Shown here piece after piece: positions 24,519 through 33,040 of a stretch of 64,000 bases of DNA. The stretch is from Hylemonella sp. UBA6679 (lineage in GTDB: Bacteria; Pseudomonadota; Gammaproteobacteria; Burkholderiales; Burkholderiaceae_C). Location of the stretch: contig DKJZ01000109.1 in assembly GCA_002454975.1 (NCBI GenBank), forward strand, positions 20,347-84,346, read 5' to 3'. Position numbers and translations under genes: made by a program. The stretch's first letter is position 1, and every line of letters begins with the position of its first letter. The notes under the pieces were generated by a model, which was given only the letters and a program-made list of their open reading frames with translations, did no database searches and had not been told where the DNA came from.

Positions 24519-27248
24519 TCAAGAACGCAGGTTGATGATCGCGGAGGTCATCGTGCTGGAGGTTTCAATCGCTTTGGCATTGGCCTGGAAGTTACGCTGT
24601 GAGGTGATCAAGTCCACCAGCTCATTGGTCAGGTCCACGTTGGAACGCTCGGTGGCACCAGCGCGCAACGTGCCAAAACCAGCAGAACCGGCGTTGCCCA
24701 AAATGGGTTCACCTGAAGCCGCCGAAGCCAAAAAGGACGAGTCACCAATTTGGCGCAACCCGGAGGGACTGGAGAAGTTGGTCAGCAGAATTTTTGCCAG
24801 CGACTTTTGTGTGCCGTTTGAGAACGACGCACTCACCAAACCATCGTTACCAATCGTCACACCCACCAGGTCACCCTCAGGGGCGCCGTCTTGTGACTGC
24901 GACAACACGGCAAACGATGACTGGTACTGGGTCGAACCCGAGTAGTTCACATTGATGGTCAAGGCACCCTTACCACCGGCCAGGTACACCGTGTCCAACT
25001 GCGTGCCAGCCAGTGGGGACACCAACTTACCGCCGGTGTCGAACGTCAACTGTCCTTTTTGCAAATAAACCGGCGACCATGGGGGCAGGGTGGTGAAGCC
25101 GTCACCGCTGGTGGTTTCCACGCCAGCGCTGTCGATGTATTTGGGCTGCAAAGTGCCGCCCACCAACTCTTTGTGCTGGGTGGGGTTGATCCAAGTGGAG
25201 GCAGAACCACGCCCAGCCTCAACGTTTTCCAGTCCCCAGTTGGCACTGCCCGAAATTTTGATGAAAGAGTCGGCGCCCGTTGTGCCAGAGGTGAATATGA
25301 ACTGGTTTTTGACAGCGTCAAAACTCACCTTCACGCCATTGACGGTGGCGGGTGTGCCGTTGCCATCGGTCGCAGCCATGGCATTGATGCCGTTTTGAAG
25401 TTTGGAGATGAAAGTTGACAGCGAGTAGTTGGCATCGGTGGGCATGACCACCGTGCCTTTGATGCCGTCGACCGTGACCACAAATTTGTTGTTGGTGTCG
25501 TCCACTGCAAAGTTGTTGGACATGTTCACCGTGGGCGTGGTGCCATAGGCCACCGCAGGGCTGGAAGCAATACCGCGAGTCGCCGTGGCCGATGTTTTGA
25601 TTTCCTGAGAGGTCAAACCGAGCAGGTCTATCGCTTTGGAGCCACTGGGCACCGTCAGGTTCAGGCTGGATTTGTCTCCCGTGGTGCCTGATTTGATGGC
25701 GAAGGTGCGGTTCACCGAGTCGTAACTCACGGTCATGCCAAACCGTTGCACTGCTGATGCGCGTGAGCTCGAGCCATTGGGGATGACCTTGGTACCGCTC
25801 AAGCCAGAGTCGTTGAGTGTGATGGGGGTGACCGGCATACCCAACACATCGTTACGCACGGTGCTGCCAGAACTCAATTTGATGACCGAGTTGGTCGCGC
25901 CTGTGTCTTCAAATTTCAAGCCCTGAGCGTCATAGTCATAGCTGACCTTCAGGCGGGGCGAGCCACCCGTTGGGTTCAAGGTGGTGTTGGCATCGAGCTT
26001 GGCTTGAATGGCAGCGACCAACTGATCAACGTTGCCCGAGGTGAAGCCCGAGTCCAGAACAATTGGGATGGGTGTGGTCAGCGAGGCCGCCACACGTGAA
26101 TTGGAGATGGCAAAGGTACGGCTGGCCGAATCTGGGAAGCTGAATATCGCCTCGTCGCCAAACTTTTTCCGCAACACATTGGTCATTTCCGTGGCCAGCT
26201 GTGTACCCGTGAACGTGGCGTTGACGCCCTTGAGGTGGCTCAAGTCCATGGTCACTGGGGTGCCGCTGCCATCCACATCTAAGCTGAACAAGTTGGCCAA
26301 GTTGCTTGTATCGAAATCCGAAGCGGTTGAAAAGTTAATGCCGTTGGTCAGGTCATAGCTGGCACCTGCGGCCGAGCCACCGACTGTGGCTGGTAGGGAG
26401 GTGCGCTTATCGGTCAGTTCATCCAAGGAAAACAGCTGGGTTTTGGCAGTGGTGATCTCGTCTTTGACTTTGCTGTACGGCTGCAGCTGGCCATACTGGT
26501 TCACATACAGCTCCTCGCCGTTCGAGTCAGTGGCTTGTTGCAGCGAGGCACCCACCTCGTCTTCGCCCACAAACACATAGGTTTGCCATTTGTTGAACGG
26601 GCTGCTCTGGCTGGCGTTTTGGGTTTTGACGTAATAAATTGTGGCCAGGTAACCGTTGCCACCGGCGTCATACACGGTCAGCGCGGTACTCTTGTTGTAA
26701 GTGGCAGGGTTGTTGCGGTTGAAGCTTTCGGTGATGACCGAGGCGTCTGAGGGGAAGTTCAATCCCAGGTTCACCTGCGAGGTTTGCTTGGCTTCGCCCG
26801 ATGTTTTTTGTGGGATGTTGAGCACCACGCGTTCGTTCACGTTGGCAGAACCGGTCGAGTCCACCGTCGCTGCCATCAGTCGCTGACCCGCTGAGTTCAC
26901 CACATTGAACTGTTCGTCCAACATGAACGAGCCGTTACGCGTGTACACCTGTTGCAAGCCGTCGGCCGATCGCATGGGGAAGAAGCCGTCACCAGTGATT
27001 GCCAAGTCCAGGGCGTTTGATGAGAACGAGATATTGCCCTGGTTGAATTCCTGCGTGACCTGCTTCAAGGACACACCCTGACCCACGGTTGATGAGGACT
27101 TTTGCAGAGGCGAGGTCGCAAAAATGTCACCGAAGTCAGCGCGTGAACGCTTGAAACCTGTGGTGCCCACGTTGGCGATGTTGTTGCTGGTCACGCCCAG
27201 CTGGGCCGTGGCGGCGTTCAAGCCGGTGAGCGAGGTGTAGAAGGACAT
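24519..27248 (-). CDS. flgE: Flagellar hook protein FlgE, enlarged (909 aa)
   Basis: Subunit of the hook, the universal joint. The N-terminal family signature (ATAQLGVTSNNIANVGTTGF) and C-terminal signature (RSNVDLTNELVDLITSQRNF...TSAIINLRS) are intact. Enterobacterial FlgE has about 400 residues; here some 500 extra residues of Thr/Ser/Gly-rich beta-type sequence fill the centre (about residues 260-690), giving an unusually bulky surface domain. Long hook proteins are known in some Burkholderiales and alphaproteobacteria. It follows flgD by 27 bases. Confidence 0.97.
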   Translation of the reverse strand: MSFYTSLTGLNAATAQLGVTSNNIANVGTTGFKRSRADFGDIFATSPLQKSSSTVGQGVSLKQVTQEFNQGNISFSSNALDLAITGDGFFPMRSADGLQQVYTRNGSFMLDEQFNVVNSAGQRLMAATVDSTGSANVNERVVLNIPQKTSGEAKQTSQVNLGLNFPSDASVITESFNRNNPATYNKSTALTVYDAGGNGYLATIYYVKTQNASQSSPFNKWQTYVFVGEDEVGASLQQATDSNGEELYVNQYGQLQPYSKVKDEITTAKTQLFSLDELTDKRTSLPATVGGSAAGASYDLTNGINFSTASDFDTSNLANLFSLDVDGSGTPVTMDLSHLKGVNATFTGTQLATEMTNVLRKKFGDEAIFSFPDSASRTFAISNSRVAASLTTPIPIVLDSGFTSGNVDQLVAAIQAKLDANTTLNPTGGSPRLKVSYDYDAQGLKFEDTGATNSVIKLSSGSTVRNDVLGMPVTPITLNDSGLSGTKVIPNGSSSRASAVQRFGMTVSYDSVNRTFAIKSGTTGDKSSLNLTVPSGSKAIDLLGLTSQEIKTSATATRGIASSPAVAYGTTPTVNMSNNFAVDDTNNKFVVTVDGIKGTVVMPTDANYSLSTFISKLQNGINAMAATDGNGTPATVNGVKVSFDAVKNQFIFTSGTTGADSFIKISGSANWGLENVEAGRGSASTWINPTQHKELVGGTLQPKYIDSAGVETTSGDGFTTLPPWSPVYLQKGQLTFDTGGKLVSPLAGTQLDTVYLAGGKGALTINVNYSGSTQYQSSFAVLSQSQDGAPEGDLVGVTIGNDGLVSASFSNGTQKSLAKILLTNFSSPSGLRQIGDSSFLASAASGEPILGNAGSAGFGTLRAGATERSNVDLTNELVDLITSQRNFQANAKAIETSSTMTSAIINLRS

Positions 27249-27275
27249 GGTTTAACTCCTGCTGGGTGTTCTGTT

Positions 27276-28022
27276 TCAGCCGCCGATGCGCTGGATGTCT
27301 GTGAGCTTGATGGACTTGCCACCTGCGACGTTGAGCAAAATAGATTTGTCGCTGGCCTGGTTCACGCTGTTGACGGTTGAGTAAACGCTCACAGGTGTGA
27401 CGCTGTCTTTGCCTTTGTTGGTCACGGTGGCTTTGAAGCTGTAGTTGCCATTGGGCATTTGGTTGCCCGCGCTGTCGTAGCCACCCCAATTGAAGGGCAC
27501 ATCGCCAATGGGTAAGCTGCCGTAGGTTTGACTTGCCACGGTGTTACCTTGCGCATCGAACACCTCGAGCTTGACACCGTCGGCACCCAGCGGCAGGTTG
27601 AATGAACCTTGAACAGGCGATGTGCCATTCCAAACACCCGGGGCACCTGGCACCAGCACTTGCTTGCCGATCATGGCTGCACTGTTGAGCATTTGTTGGC
27701 CGTCCATGCTTGCGACGTAGGACTTGAGCGTGTCCGACATGGTGGTTGTGGCCTGCAGCTGGGAGAACTGTGCGAGCTGCGCCACGAACGCTTCGTTTTT
27801 CACTGGATCCAGCGGGTCTTGGTTCTTGAGCTGTGTGGTGAACAGGGTCAGAAAATCTTTCTCACCCATGCTGCCAGCTGTGCCCTTGTCAGAGGTCAGC
27901 TGTGCCATGGCGTTTTGCGCCGTGGTTTTGACGCCTGCCAACACGCTGCTGGTATTTTTTCCCGCTGAATTGGCGATGGCTGCGGCGTTATCCAGGCTGT
28001 TGTTGTTGAGTAAGGTGAGCAT
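27276..28022 (-). CDS. flgD: Hook-capping protein FlgD
   Basis: Scaffold for hook polymerisation. The N-terminal FlgD signature FLTLFTTQLKNQDPLDPVKN (about residues 57-76) followed by FVAQLAQFSQLQ is diagnostic. The C-terminal FLG-FlgD Ig-like domain shows FNWGGYDSAGNQMPNGNYSF. Length 248 aa. The gene lies between flgC and flgE. Confidence 0.97.
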   Translation of the reverse strand: MLTLLNNNSLDNAAAIANSAGKNTSSVLAGVKTTAQNAMAQLTSDKGTAGSMGEKDFLTLFTTQLKNQDPLDPVKNEAFVAQLAQFSQLQATTTMSDTLKSYVASMDGQQMLNSAAMIGKQVLVPGAPGVWNGTSPVQGSFNLPLGADGVKLEVFDAQGNTVASQTYGSLPIGDVPFNWGGYDSAGNQMPNGNYSFKATVTNKGKDSVTPVSVYSTVNSVNQASDKSILLNVAGGKSIKLTDIQRIGG

Positions 28023-28041
28023 GTCGGTGTGTTCCTAGGCC

Positions 28042-28467
28042 TTAGCTTTTGAGGATGTCGATGGTTCTGGACATCAACATGCGAGCTGTATTGACGACCT
28101 CGACGTTGTTTTGGTAGGAGCGCGAAGCAGCCATCATCTCCACCATCTCAGTCATTTCATTGACGTTGGACATGTACACAAAACCATCTTTGTCGGCCAG
28201 TGGATTGCCAGGGTCGACCATGCGACGAATGGGCGCTGGATCGTTGAGCAGGCTGGACACTTTGACCCCACCAGCGTATGGACCTTCTTGGCCTTTGATT
28301 TGGTCTTCCATCACGGTTTGAAACTTGGTGCGCTTGGCGCGGTAAGCCTCTTTGTCTGCGCTGGCCACCGTGCTGGCGTTGGCCAGATTGGAGGCGGTGG
28401 TGTTCATGCGCACCGTCTGTGAATTCAATGCAGAGCCAGCGATGTTGAAGATGCGGTCCAGTGACAT
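28042..28467 (-). CDS. flgC: Proximal rod protein FlgC
   Basis: A 141 aa rod protein. The start, IFNIAGSALNSQTVRMNTTASNLANAST, and the end, VNEMTEMVEMMAASRSYQNN...RTIDILKS, are the FlgC consensus. Two bases separate it from flgB. Confidence 0.98.
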   Translation of the reverse strand: MSLDRIFNIAGSALNSQTVRMNTTASNLANASTVASADKEAYRAKRTKFQTVMEDQIKGQEGPYAGGVKVSSLLNDPAPIRRMVDPGNPLADKDGFVYMSNVNEMTEMVEMMAASRSYQNNVEVVNTARMLMSRTIDILKS

Positions 28468-28469
28468 GG

Positions 28470-28853
28470 TTAATCTCCTCGCAAAGCGCGTTTGAGGCCG
28501 TTGATTCGGTTCTCGAGAATGCTCAGCGTGGCTTGGTATTCACCTGCCGCTTGACCGTACTGGGCTTGCTCGATGTTGAGTTCGACGGTATTGCCGTCAA
28601 ATGAGTTGTTGAAAGGGATGCGGTACATCATCCCGGGGTTTTCGTTGGCATCTGCCAGCGCGATGTGCGAGCTGCTGGTGGTTTTCAACGAGCTGTCTGC
28701 CAACTCCGCCAAGACCTTGCTGAATTTGATGTCCCGAGCTTTGTATTGCGGTGTATCCGCGTTGGCGATGTTTTGTGACAAGACCTCCATGCGCCGACTG
28801 CGCGATGCAAGCGCTTTGGCGCTGATGCCCACCACGTCGTCGATCGATTTCAT
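28470..28853 (-). CDS. flgB: Proximal rod protein FlgB
   Basis: A 127 aa rod protein, first gene of the flgB-L operon. The signature RRMEVLSQNIANADTPQYKARDI near the N-terminus and the C-terminal helix (GEYQATLSILENRINGLKRAL) match FlgB. A consensus sigma-54 promoter lies 61 bases of leader upstream. Confidence 0.98.
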   Translation of the reverse strand: MKSIDDVVGISAKALASRSRRMEVLSQNIANADTPQYKARDIKFSKVLAELADSSLKTTSSSHIALADANENPGMMYRIPFNNSFDGNTVELNIEQAQYGQAAGEYQATLSILENRINGLKRALRGD

Positions 28854-28924
28854 GTGTCTGTCCTTGAAAGCTTGGTTGGAAATAATGTGTCGAACAGATT
28901 CAAGTTCGACTCACAGCGTTCGAT

Positions 28925-28940
28925 TGCAAAAGACGTGCCA
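28925..28940 (-). promoter_or_regulatory. Sigma-54 promoter of the flgB-flgL operon
   Basis: Minus strand TGGCACGTCTTTTGCA is a perfect match to TGGCACG-N4-TTGCA. The predicted start near 28914 leaves a 61-base leader before flgB. Confidence 0.88.
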
Positions 28941-29039
28941 TGGATTTATTGCCGTTTTTGTCGTGTTTTCTGACAGTTGCCGTCTTCCTGGGCGTTGGAG
29001 CGGCAAGCCTTTGCCGCCACGTTGCCGCTTTGGTGAGGT

Positions 29040-30074
29040 TCATCGCTGCACGTTGTCGACGTTGTCAACCGCGCGGTATTCCGCCGAGCGTTGCGCTTGC
29101 AAGCGGTTGGGCAGGGCGTTGCTCAGGTTCTGACCGAAGTTGCCCAAGCGGTCCATGGTGTTTTGAACCAGGCCTTGCAAGATGGAGTTGCGGGTGATGG
29201 ACGACTGCGGATTGCGCCCTTCATACAAGGCATGCGCCTGGTTGCCGGGTATACCCAAAGGCGCCTCGGGTCGCGTCTCGGCACGGGCTGCAGGTTGCAG
29301 CACCGCCAAATAAAGTTCATCCAGTGGCACTTGACCTTGCTTGTTCAGACCCACCTTATCGAAATAGGTGTCGACCAAATGCAACTGCTGGTAAACACTC
29401 AGGCTTTGGATGGCGCGAGGCGCATGGCCAAAGCCTACGCTGGCAGCGCCGCGGGCTGGGCCATCGCAAAACTGGATGATCCCGTGGCATCGCTGGTTGG
29501 TGGCTTGCGGGTTCATGCCGTCGCTCTCCATGAGTGTGAGCTGCGCAAAATCGTCGGGTGAAAACTTGTGCTTGCCTGCCACTTGCAAGATTTTGTTGTA
29601 GACGTCTTGCTTTTCATTGGGAGGAATGAAGCCGCGTGCCACAGCTCTGTCCAGCGTTTGTCGCAGCACCGGGTGTGCTGGTGCTGCCGATGCAGTTTTA
29701 GCTGTCAACACAGCCTGGGTGCTAGGCGCAGGGGGCTGAACTGTGTTCGTTGCCAGGCCCGATGTGTTGGTTTTTTGAGCCATGACCTCACCAGCAGGGT
29801 CGGCCCAGCGGGCATGAAGACTGGCTATGTTGAGCTGCTGGCCAATGAAGATTCGGTTGGGGTTGGCAATGCCGTGGTCTTTGGCCAGGGCCATGACCGA
29901 GCGAAATTCCTGGGCATTGTTGAGTTGCACCCCGCGGCTTTGCGCCTCTTGCCGAACGATATGGCTCAGGGTGTCGCCATTTTTGACCGTGCGAAGGGCC
30001 ACAGCGCCATGTGGCTCTTGCGGCTTGCTGGGTCTGCTTAAACCGGGGCTTTGGGAGGTGTCATTAATTCGCAT
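29040..30074 (-). CDS. LysM protein with lysozyme-like C-terminal domain, candidate flagellar peptidoglycan hydrolase
   Basis: A 344 aa protein without a signal peptide. A LysM domain (about residues 26-83: VKNGDTLSHIV...PNRIFIGQQLNI) binds peptidoglycan. A linker follows, then a helical domain (about 135-250) with LMESDGMNPQATNQ...HGIIQF, which resembles the catalytic Glu (E183) and substrate strand of transglycosylase/lysozyme folds. The lack of a signal peptide suggests export by the flagellar apparatus, as for FlgJ. Since FlgJ here has no muramidase domain, this protein could open the cell wall for the rod. This is inference; catalytic activity is unproven. Its start codon overlaps the flgA promoter. 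Confidence 0.75.
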   Translation of the reverse strand: MRINDTSQSPGLSRPSKPQEPHGAVALRTVKNGDTLSHIVRQEAQSRGVQLNNAQEFRSVMALAKDHGIANPNRIFIGQQLNIASLHARWADPAGEVMAQKTNTSGLATNTVQPPAPSTQAVLTAKTASAAPAHPVLRQTLDRAVARGFIPPNEKQDVYNKILQVAGKHKFSPDDFAQLTLMESDGMNPQATNQRCHGIIQFCDGPARGAASVGFGHAPRAIQSLSVYQQLHLVDTYFDKVGLNKQGQVPLDELYLAVLQPAARAETRPEAPLGIPGNQAHALYEGRNPQSSITRNSILQGLVQNTMDRLGNFGQNLSNALPNRLQAQRSAEYRAVDNVDNVQR

Positions 30075-30089
30075 GGCATCTTTATTGCA
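30074..30089 (+). promoter_or_regulatory. Sigma-54 promoter of flgA
   Basis: TGGCATCTTTATTGCA has GG and GC 12 bases apart and matches the defined -24/-12 positions. The predicted start (about 30100) is one base before the first ATG of flgA, so the transcript may be leaderless or translation may start downstream. The site overlaps the start codon of the divergent LysM gene. Confidence 0.75.
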
Positions 30090-30100
30090 AGGGTTGGGTC

Positions 30101-30850
30101 ATGTCAAACAACAGTGTCAAAACTTCAACACCCATGCACAGACTTGTGCAAATCTTGTGCCTGACGTTTTTTTGTCTGTTTTTGAGCGGCTTGCCCGCCC
30201 ACGCTCAGGTCAACACGCCAGCCCAAGACATGGCGCTTCAGGTACGCCAGTGGCTGGCCAAAGCCCATGGCGTGGAGAGCTCGTCGGTGGACATTGCCCC
30301 TTTGGACACCCGATTGAAGGTGCAAACCTGTGCTCAAAGTTTGACGGTGGACCACCCCTTTGCCTCCCGCGACACAGTGCGGGTGCGTTGTGCTCAGCCG
30401 GTGTGGCAGCTCTATTTGCAGGTGAGTTTTGCTGCGCCGACCACCTCCCAGGCCAAGGCTGGCCCTGTAAAAACCATGGTCGTTCCCAAGCGTTTGCTAC
30501 CTCGCGGCACCTTGCTTGAGCCCGAGATGCTCGAGGAAGTCGCCATGAACACCCAGGGCGCCGACACTTCTTTGTTGAGCACCATCAAAGACGTTGAACA
30601 CGCTGAGTTGGTTCGCGACATGACCGCAGGCTCGCCCATTCGCAGCTCAGACCTCCGACGTGCCACCATGGTCAAGCAAGGCCAGCAGGTGATGATGGTG
30701 ATTGGCGAAAAGTCAGCTTTTCAGGTGATCATCAGGGCTGAGGCGATGCAAGATGGTCGCATGGGTGAGCAGGTTAAGCTCAAAAATACCGAGTCTGGGC
30801 GCCAGATTTCGGGGGTGGTGATCGGGCCTAACCAGGTTCGGGGGCTTTAA
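30101..30850 (+). CDS. flgA: P-ring assembly chaperone FlgA
   Basis: Periplasmic chaperone for FlgI assembly. It has a signal peptide (IQ..LTFFCLFLSGLPAHA, ending about residue 35), a central region, and a C-terminal SAF domain (VVPKRLLPRGTLLEPEMLEE, then RDMTAGSPIRSSDL and GQQVMMVIG). Length 249 aa is normal. The first ATG is at 30101; an ATG at 30134 would give a conventional signal peptide start without the 11 polar residues. No clear ribosome binding site precedes either. It is divergent from the LysM gene and precedes flgMN. Confidence 0.95.
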   Translation: MSNNSVKTSTPMHRLVQILCLTFFCLFLSGLPAHAQVNTPAQDMALQVRQWLAKAHGVESSSVDIAPLDTRLKVQTCAQSLTVDHPFASRDTVRVRCAQPVWQLYLQVSFAAPTTSQAKAGPVKTMVVPKRLLPRGTLLEPEMLEEVAMNTQGADTSLLSTIKDVEHAELVRDMTAGSPIRSSDLRRATMVKQGQQVMMVIGEKSAFQVIIRAEAMQDGRMGEQVKLKNTESGRQISGVVIGPNQVRGL

Positions 30851-30864
30851 ATGCAAATAGCTGC

Positions 30865-30891
30865 TCAAGTTTTAGAATCTGAGTCCGAATC
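30865..30891 (+). promoter_or_regulatory. Sigma-28-like promoter of flgM-flgN
   Basis: TCAAGTTT, 11 bases, TCCGAATC. Identical in both boxes to the fliS promoter. A FliA-type promoter before flgM is expected from the class III expression of flgM in other bacteria. Confidence 0.75.
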
Positions 30892-30943
30892 ATCACATGC
30901 CAAACCCCCATTCTGGGTTTGAGAACCGGAAAGAGAGCTTGTC

Positions 30944-31264
30944 ATGACCGATCCCATCTACAACAAACCACTGCGAGGTCCATCCGACCCCTTGCAACGT
31001 GCGGTCTTGGACAAAACAGAAAAAAAAGCGCCTGCAGCTACGGCGAGCAGCTCGGAAAACACCGCGCCAACCCGCTCCACCCGTGCCCCCGGACCCGACG
31101 AGTTGTTGTTGAGCAACGTGGCAGCACGTGCCCAGGCTGAGCCTGCGTATGACAAAGCCAAGGTTGAGTCCATCAAGCAAGCCATTCAAGATGGTCAGTA
31201 CCCGCTTGATCCACGTCGTATAGCCGAGAGCTTTCACGCTTTGGAGCGCATGATCCGTGACTGA
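30944..31264 (+). CDS. flgM: Anti-sigma-28 factor FlgM
   Basis: A 106 aa protein that holds FliA inactive until exported through the finished hook-basal body. The disordered N-terminus (PIYNKPLRGPSDP) and the C-terminal FliA-binding helices (YDKAKVESIKQAIQDGQYPLDPRRIAESFHALE) follow the FlgM pattern. A ribosome binding site (GGAAAGAGAG) precedes the ATG. Its stop overlaps the flgN start by eight bases. Confidence 0.95.
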   Translation: MTDPIYNKPLRGPSDPLQRAVLDKTEKKAPAATASSSENTAPTRSTRAPGPDELLLSNVAARAQAEPAYDKAKVESIKQAIQDGQYPLDPRRIAESFHALERMIRD

Positions 31265-31637
31265 TACCGTGCTGGCCCAAGCGGCCGAACTCACCCGTTT
31301 GCTGCACCTGGAGTTTGAGGCGCTCAAAAACCAGGACCTGGACTTGTTTGAGTCCTTGCAGCCGGGTAAGTCCGAGCTGTTGGGTAGCCTTGGAGAGTCA
31401 TGCCCGCCCGCGCAAGCCCTGCAAAACGACGCTGCCATGCAGCCCTTGCGAGATCTGTTGCTGCAATGCCGTGATTTGCATCGGCGTAATGCCATGCTGA
31501 TTGAGCGTAAGCTCGACACGATTCGCGGTGCCCTGCACAGCTTGCGTACTGGTGAGAACGCCAGCCCACTGGAGGTTTACGATCGCTTGGGACAGGTGGC
31601 ACGTTTTAACCGTGGCCGGGGTTACCAAGAAGCCTGA
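31257..31637 (+). CDS. flgN: FlgK/FlgL export chaperone FlgN
   Basis: A 126 aa helical cytoplasmic chaperone for FlgK and FlgL. It shows LTRLLHLEFEALKNQDLDLFESLQPGKSELL, the usual FlgN N-terminal helix pair, and a C-terminal YDRLGQVARFNRGRGY. It starts at a GTG inside the flgM stop region, so translation is coupled to flgM. Confidence 0.92.
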   Translation: MTDTVLAQAAELTRLLHLEFEALKNQDLDLFESLQPGKSELLGSLGESCPPAQALQNDAAMQPLRDLLLQCRDLHRRNAMLIERKLDTIRGALHSLRTGENASPLEVYDRLGQVARFNRGRGYQEA

Positions 31638-31640
31638 GCG

Positions 31641-31958
31641 TCAAGGCGTCGCTTGAGGCGACGTCGGTGGTGTTGATGGTGTTTGTGTTGCCTTTTCATC
31701 CCCCGGACGCATGCCCTTGAGCCAATACACCCACGACAAGACCACCGCAACAACGGTGTAGAGCTCCTGAGGAATTTCCTCGTCCACCTTCAAGCGGCTC
31801 AGCAGTGCCAGCAGTTGTGGGTCTTCGGTGATGAACACGCCTTGGCGCTTTGCTTCTTCAATCATGCGCCAAGCCACATCCTCCTCGCCCTTGGCCGTGA
31901 CCAAAGGGACAGGGTTGCGGCCGTAGGCCAGCGCGATGGCTTGGCGCTTGTGGCTCAT
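31641..31958 (-). CDS. Stand-alone FlhB C-terminal domain homologue (FlhX-like)
   Basis: A 105 aa protein that aligns with FlhB from just after its auto-cleavage site: AIALAYGRNPVPLVTAKGEED (residues 7-27) against AVALSYDPTGDGAPILLAKG in FlhB. It continues with EEAKRQGVFITEDPQLLALL and ends QELYTVVAVVLSWVYWLKG. FlhB-like C-terminal domains encoded alone (often called FlhX) can replace the cleaved FlhB tail in some bacteria. The product lacks membrane segments and the NPxH cleavage motif. Its start overlaps the stop of the FliK-like gene by four bases. It lies in a sigma-28-type operon, so it would be expressed late. Confidence 0.9.
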   Translation of the reverse strand: MSHKRQAIALAYGRNPVPLVTAKGEEDVAWRMIEEAKRQGVFITEDPQLLALLSRLKVDEEIPQELYTVVAVVLSWVYWLKGMRPGDEKATQTPSTPPTSPQATP

Positions 31959-33040
31959 GCGCGTATGTCCACCACCAGCCCGCGACCCGAAGGTGTCCAG
32001 TCAGCATCTTGGGCAGGGCGTACGCCATGCACAACCTTGAAAGCTTGAAGGTTCAGACCAGCCTGGTTCAGCTCGCTGGCCAAGGCCGCTTGTTGCGTGC
32101 GTGCTTGTTGGGCCACATCAGCCATTTCGGCCCACATCGTGAGCTCGACCGTGCTGGTGCCGATGAGTTTGGTCTGTAGCCACACGGGCCCCAAGGTGTC
32201 GCTTTTCGAATGCACGTTGACGGTGATGATCGGCTCTGTACTGTCGCTGCGCGCAGGACGACGAAAGGTGAGTTCGATTGGTTGACCGTCAACAAAGGGC
32301 AGCGTCATGCTGAACATGATTTCGTTCTGTGCCTGGGCTTGTACCGCTTGAACTTGGTGCGCTTCGAGCTGGTCGATGGCGCGCTGTACGTTGTGGGCGC
32401 TGGGACTGTCCTCACCCTGGATCAGATCGTCTTGTTGCAAGGCGTCGAGCAAACCCCGCAGGAACTGCTTGGGGTCTTGACCTGGCATGTTTCGGCCGCG
32501 AGCCAGCCATACCTCAGAACCCATGGCCCCCATGAGCGCGAGCCTCAAGGCCTGTGGGTTCATGCCAGCGAGCGACAGTTGCAGGTTCTGCCACTGCGCC
32601 TGAAGGTCGGGGCGGGCCAAGCCTTCGAGCAGCCGGGCCATCTGTCGACCCTCCAACACCTGGCTCAGGTCGGTCATGCCACTGGGTCGATAGAGCAAAT
32701 TGGCAATGCGTGACACCAAAGGGGGGGCCAAAGTCATTGGGACATTGGTCTGCCCAGATGACAGAGGTAGCAAACCCCACTGACCGTCGGCGCGTTCTTG
32801 CACCCGCAGCCAGATGGATTGGCCAGCCAGTGCGGTCTGAATATTGGGTGCCTCGATCATCTTGCCTTTGAGCAACAGCGATGTCTCACCTCCAATGAGC
32901 CGTACCGCTGCTTGAACCACCTGTGCGTCTTGCAGTTTGAGTTCAGCCGCGGTGCTGGCTTGCAGCGACACGAGCCGCCCCTCCAGGTAAATGGTGGGTA
33001 CGCGGTTGGTAACGGGCAGCGCCTCGGCCGTTTGGATCAT
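31955..33040 (-). CDS. Second FliK-like hook-length control protein
   Basis: A 361 aa protein with a C-terminal Flg_hook-like domain (about residues 235-345): SMTLPFVDGQPIELTFRRPA, then LGPVWLQTKLIGTSTVELTM and LNQAGLNLQAFKVVHG. This is the FliK_C pattern, and the canonical fliK is at 44969-46423, so two FliK-type genes exist. The N-terminal part has an OB-like repeated beta pattern (LVSLQASTAAELKLQ...QSIWLRVQE). It sits between a LysM-like gene and the FlhB-tail homologue, overlapping both by four bases; these two are the natural partners in substrate-specificity switching. Confidence 0.82.
   Translation of the reverse strand: MIQTAEALPVTNRVPTIYLEGRLVSLQASTAAELKLQDAQVVQAAVRLIGGETSLLLKGKMIEAPNIQTALAGQSIWLRVQERADGQWGLLPLSSGQTNVPMTLAPPLVSRIANLLYRPSGMTDLSQVLEGRQMARLLEGLARPDLQAQWQNLQLSLAGMNPQALRLALMGAMGSEVWLARGRNMPGQDPKQFLRGLLDALQQDDLIQGEDSPSAHNVQRAIDQLEAHQVQAVQAQAQNEIMFSMTLPFVDGQPIELTFRRPARSDSTEPIITVNVHSKSDTLGPVWLQTKLIGTSTVELTMWAEMADVAQQARTQQAALASELNQAGLNLQAFKVVHGVRPAQDADWTPSGRGLVVDIRA

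Noticed and set aside
28999..29020. Hairpin GCGGCAA/TTTGCCGC near the 3' end of the LysM gene
   Set aside because: No T-run on the strand where it would act, so I do not call it a terminator.
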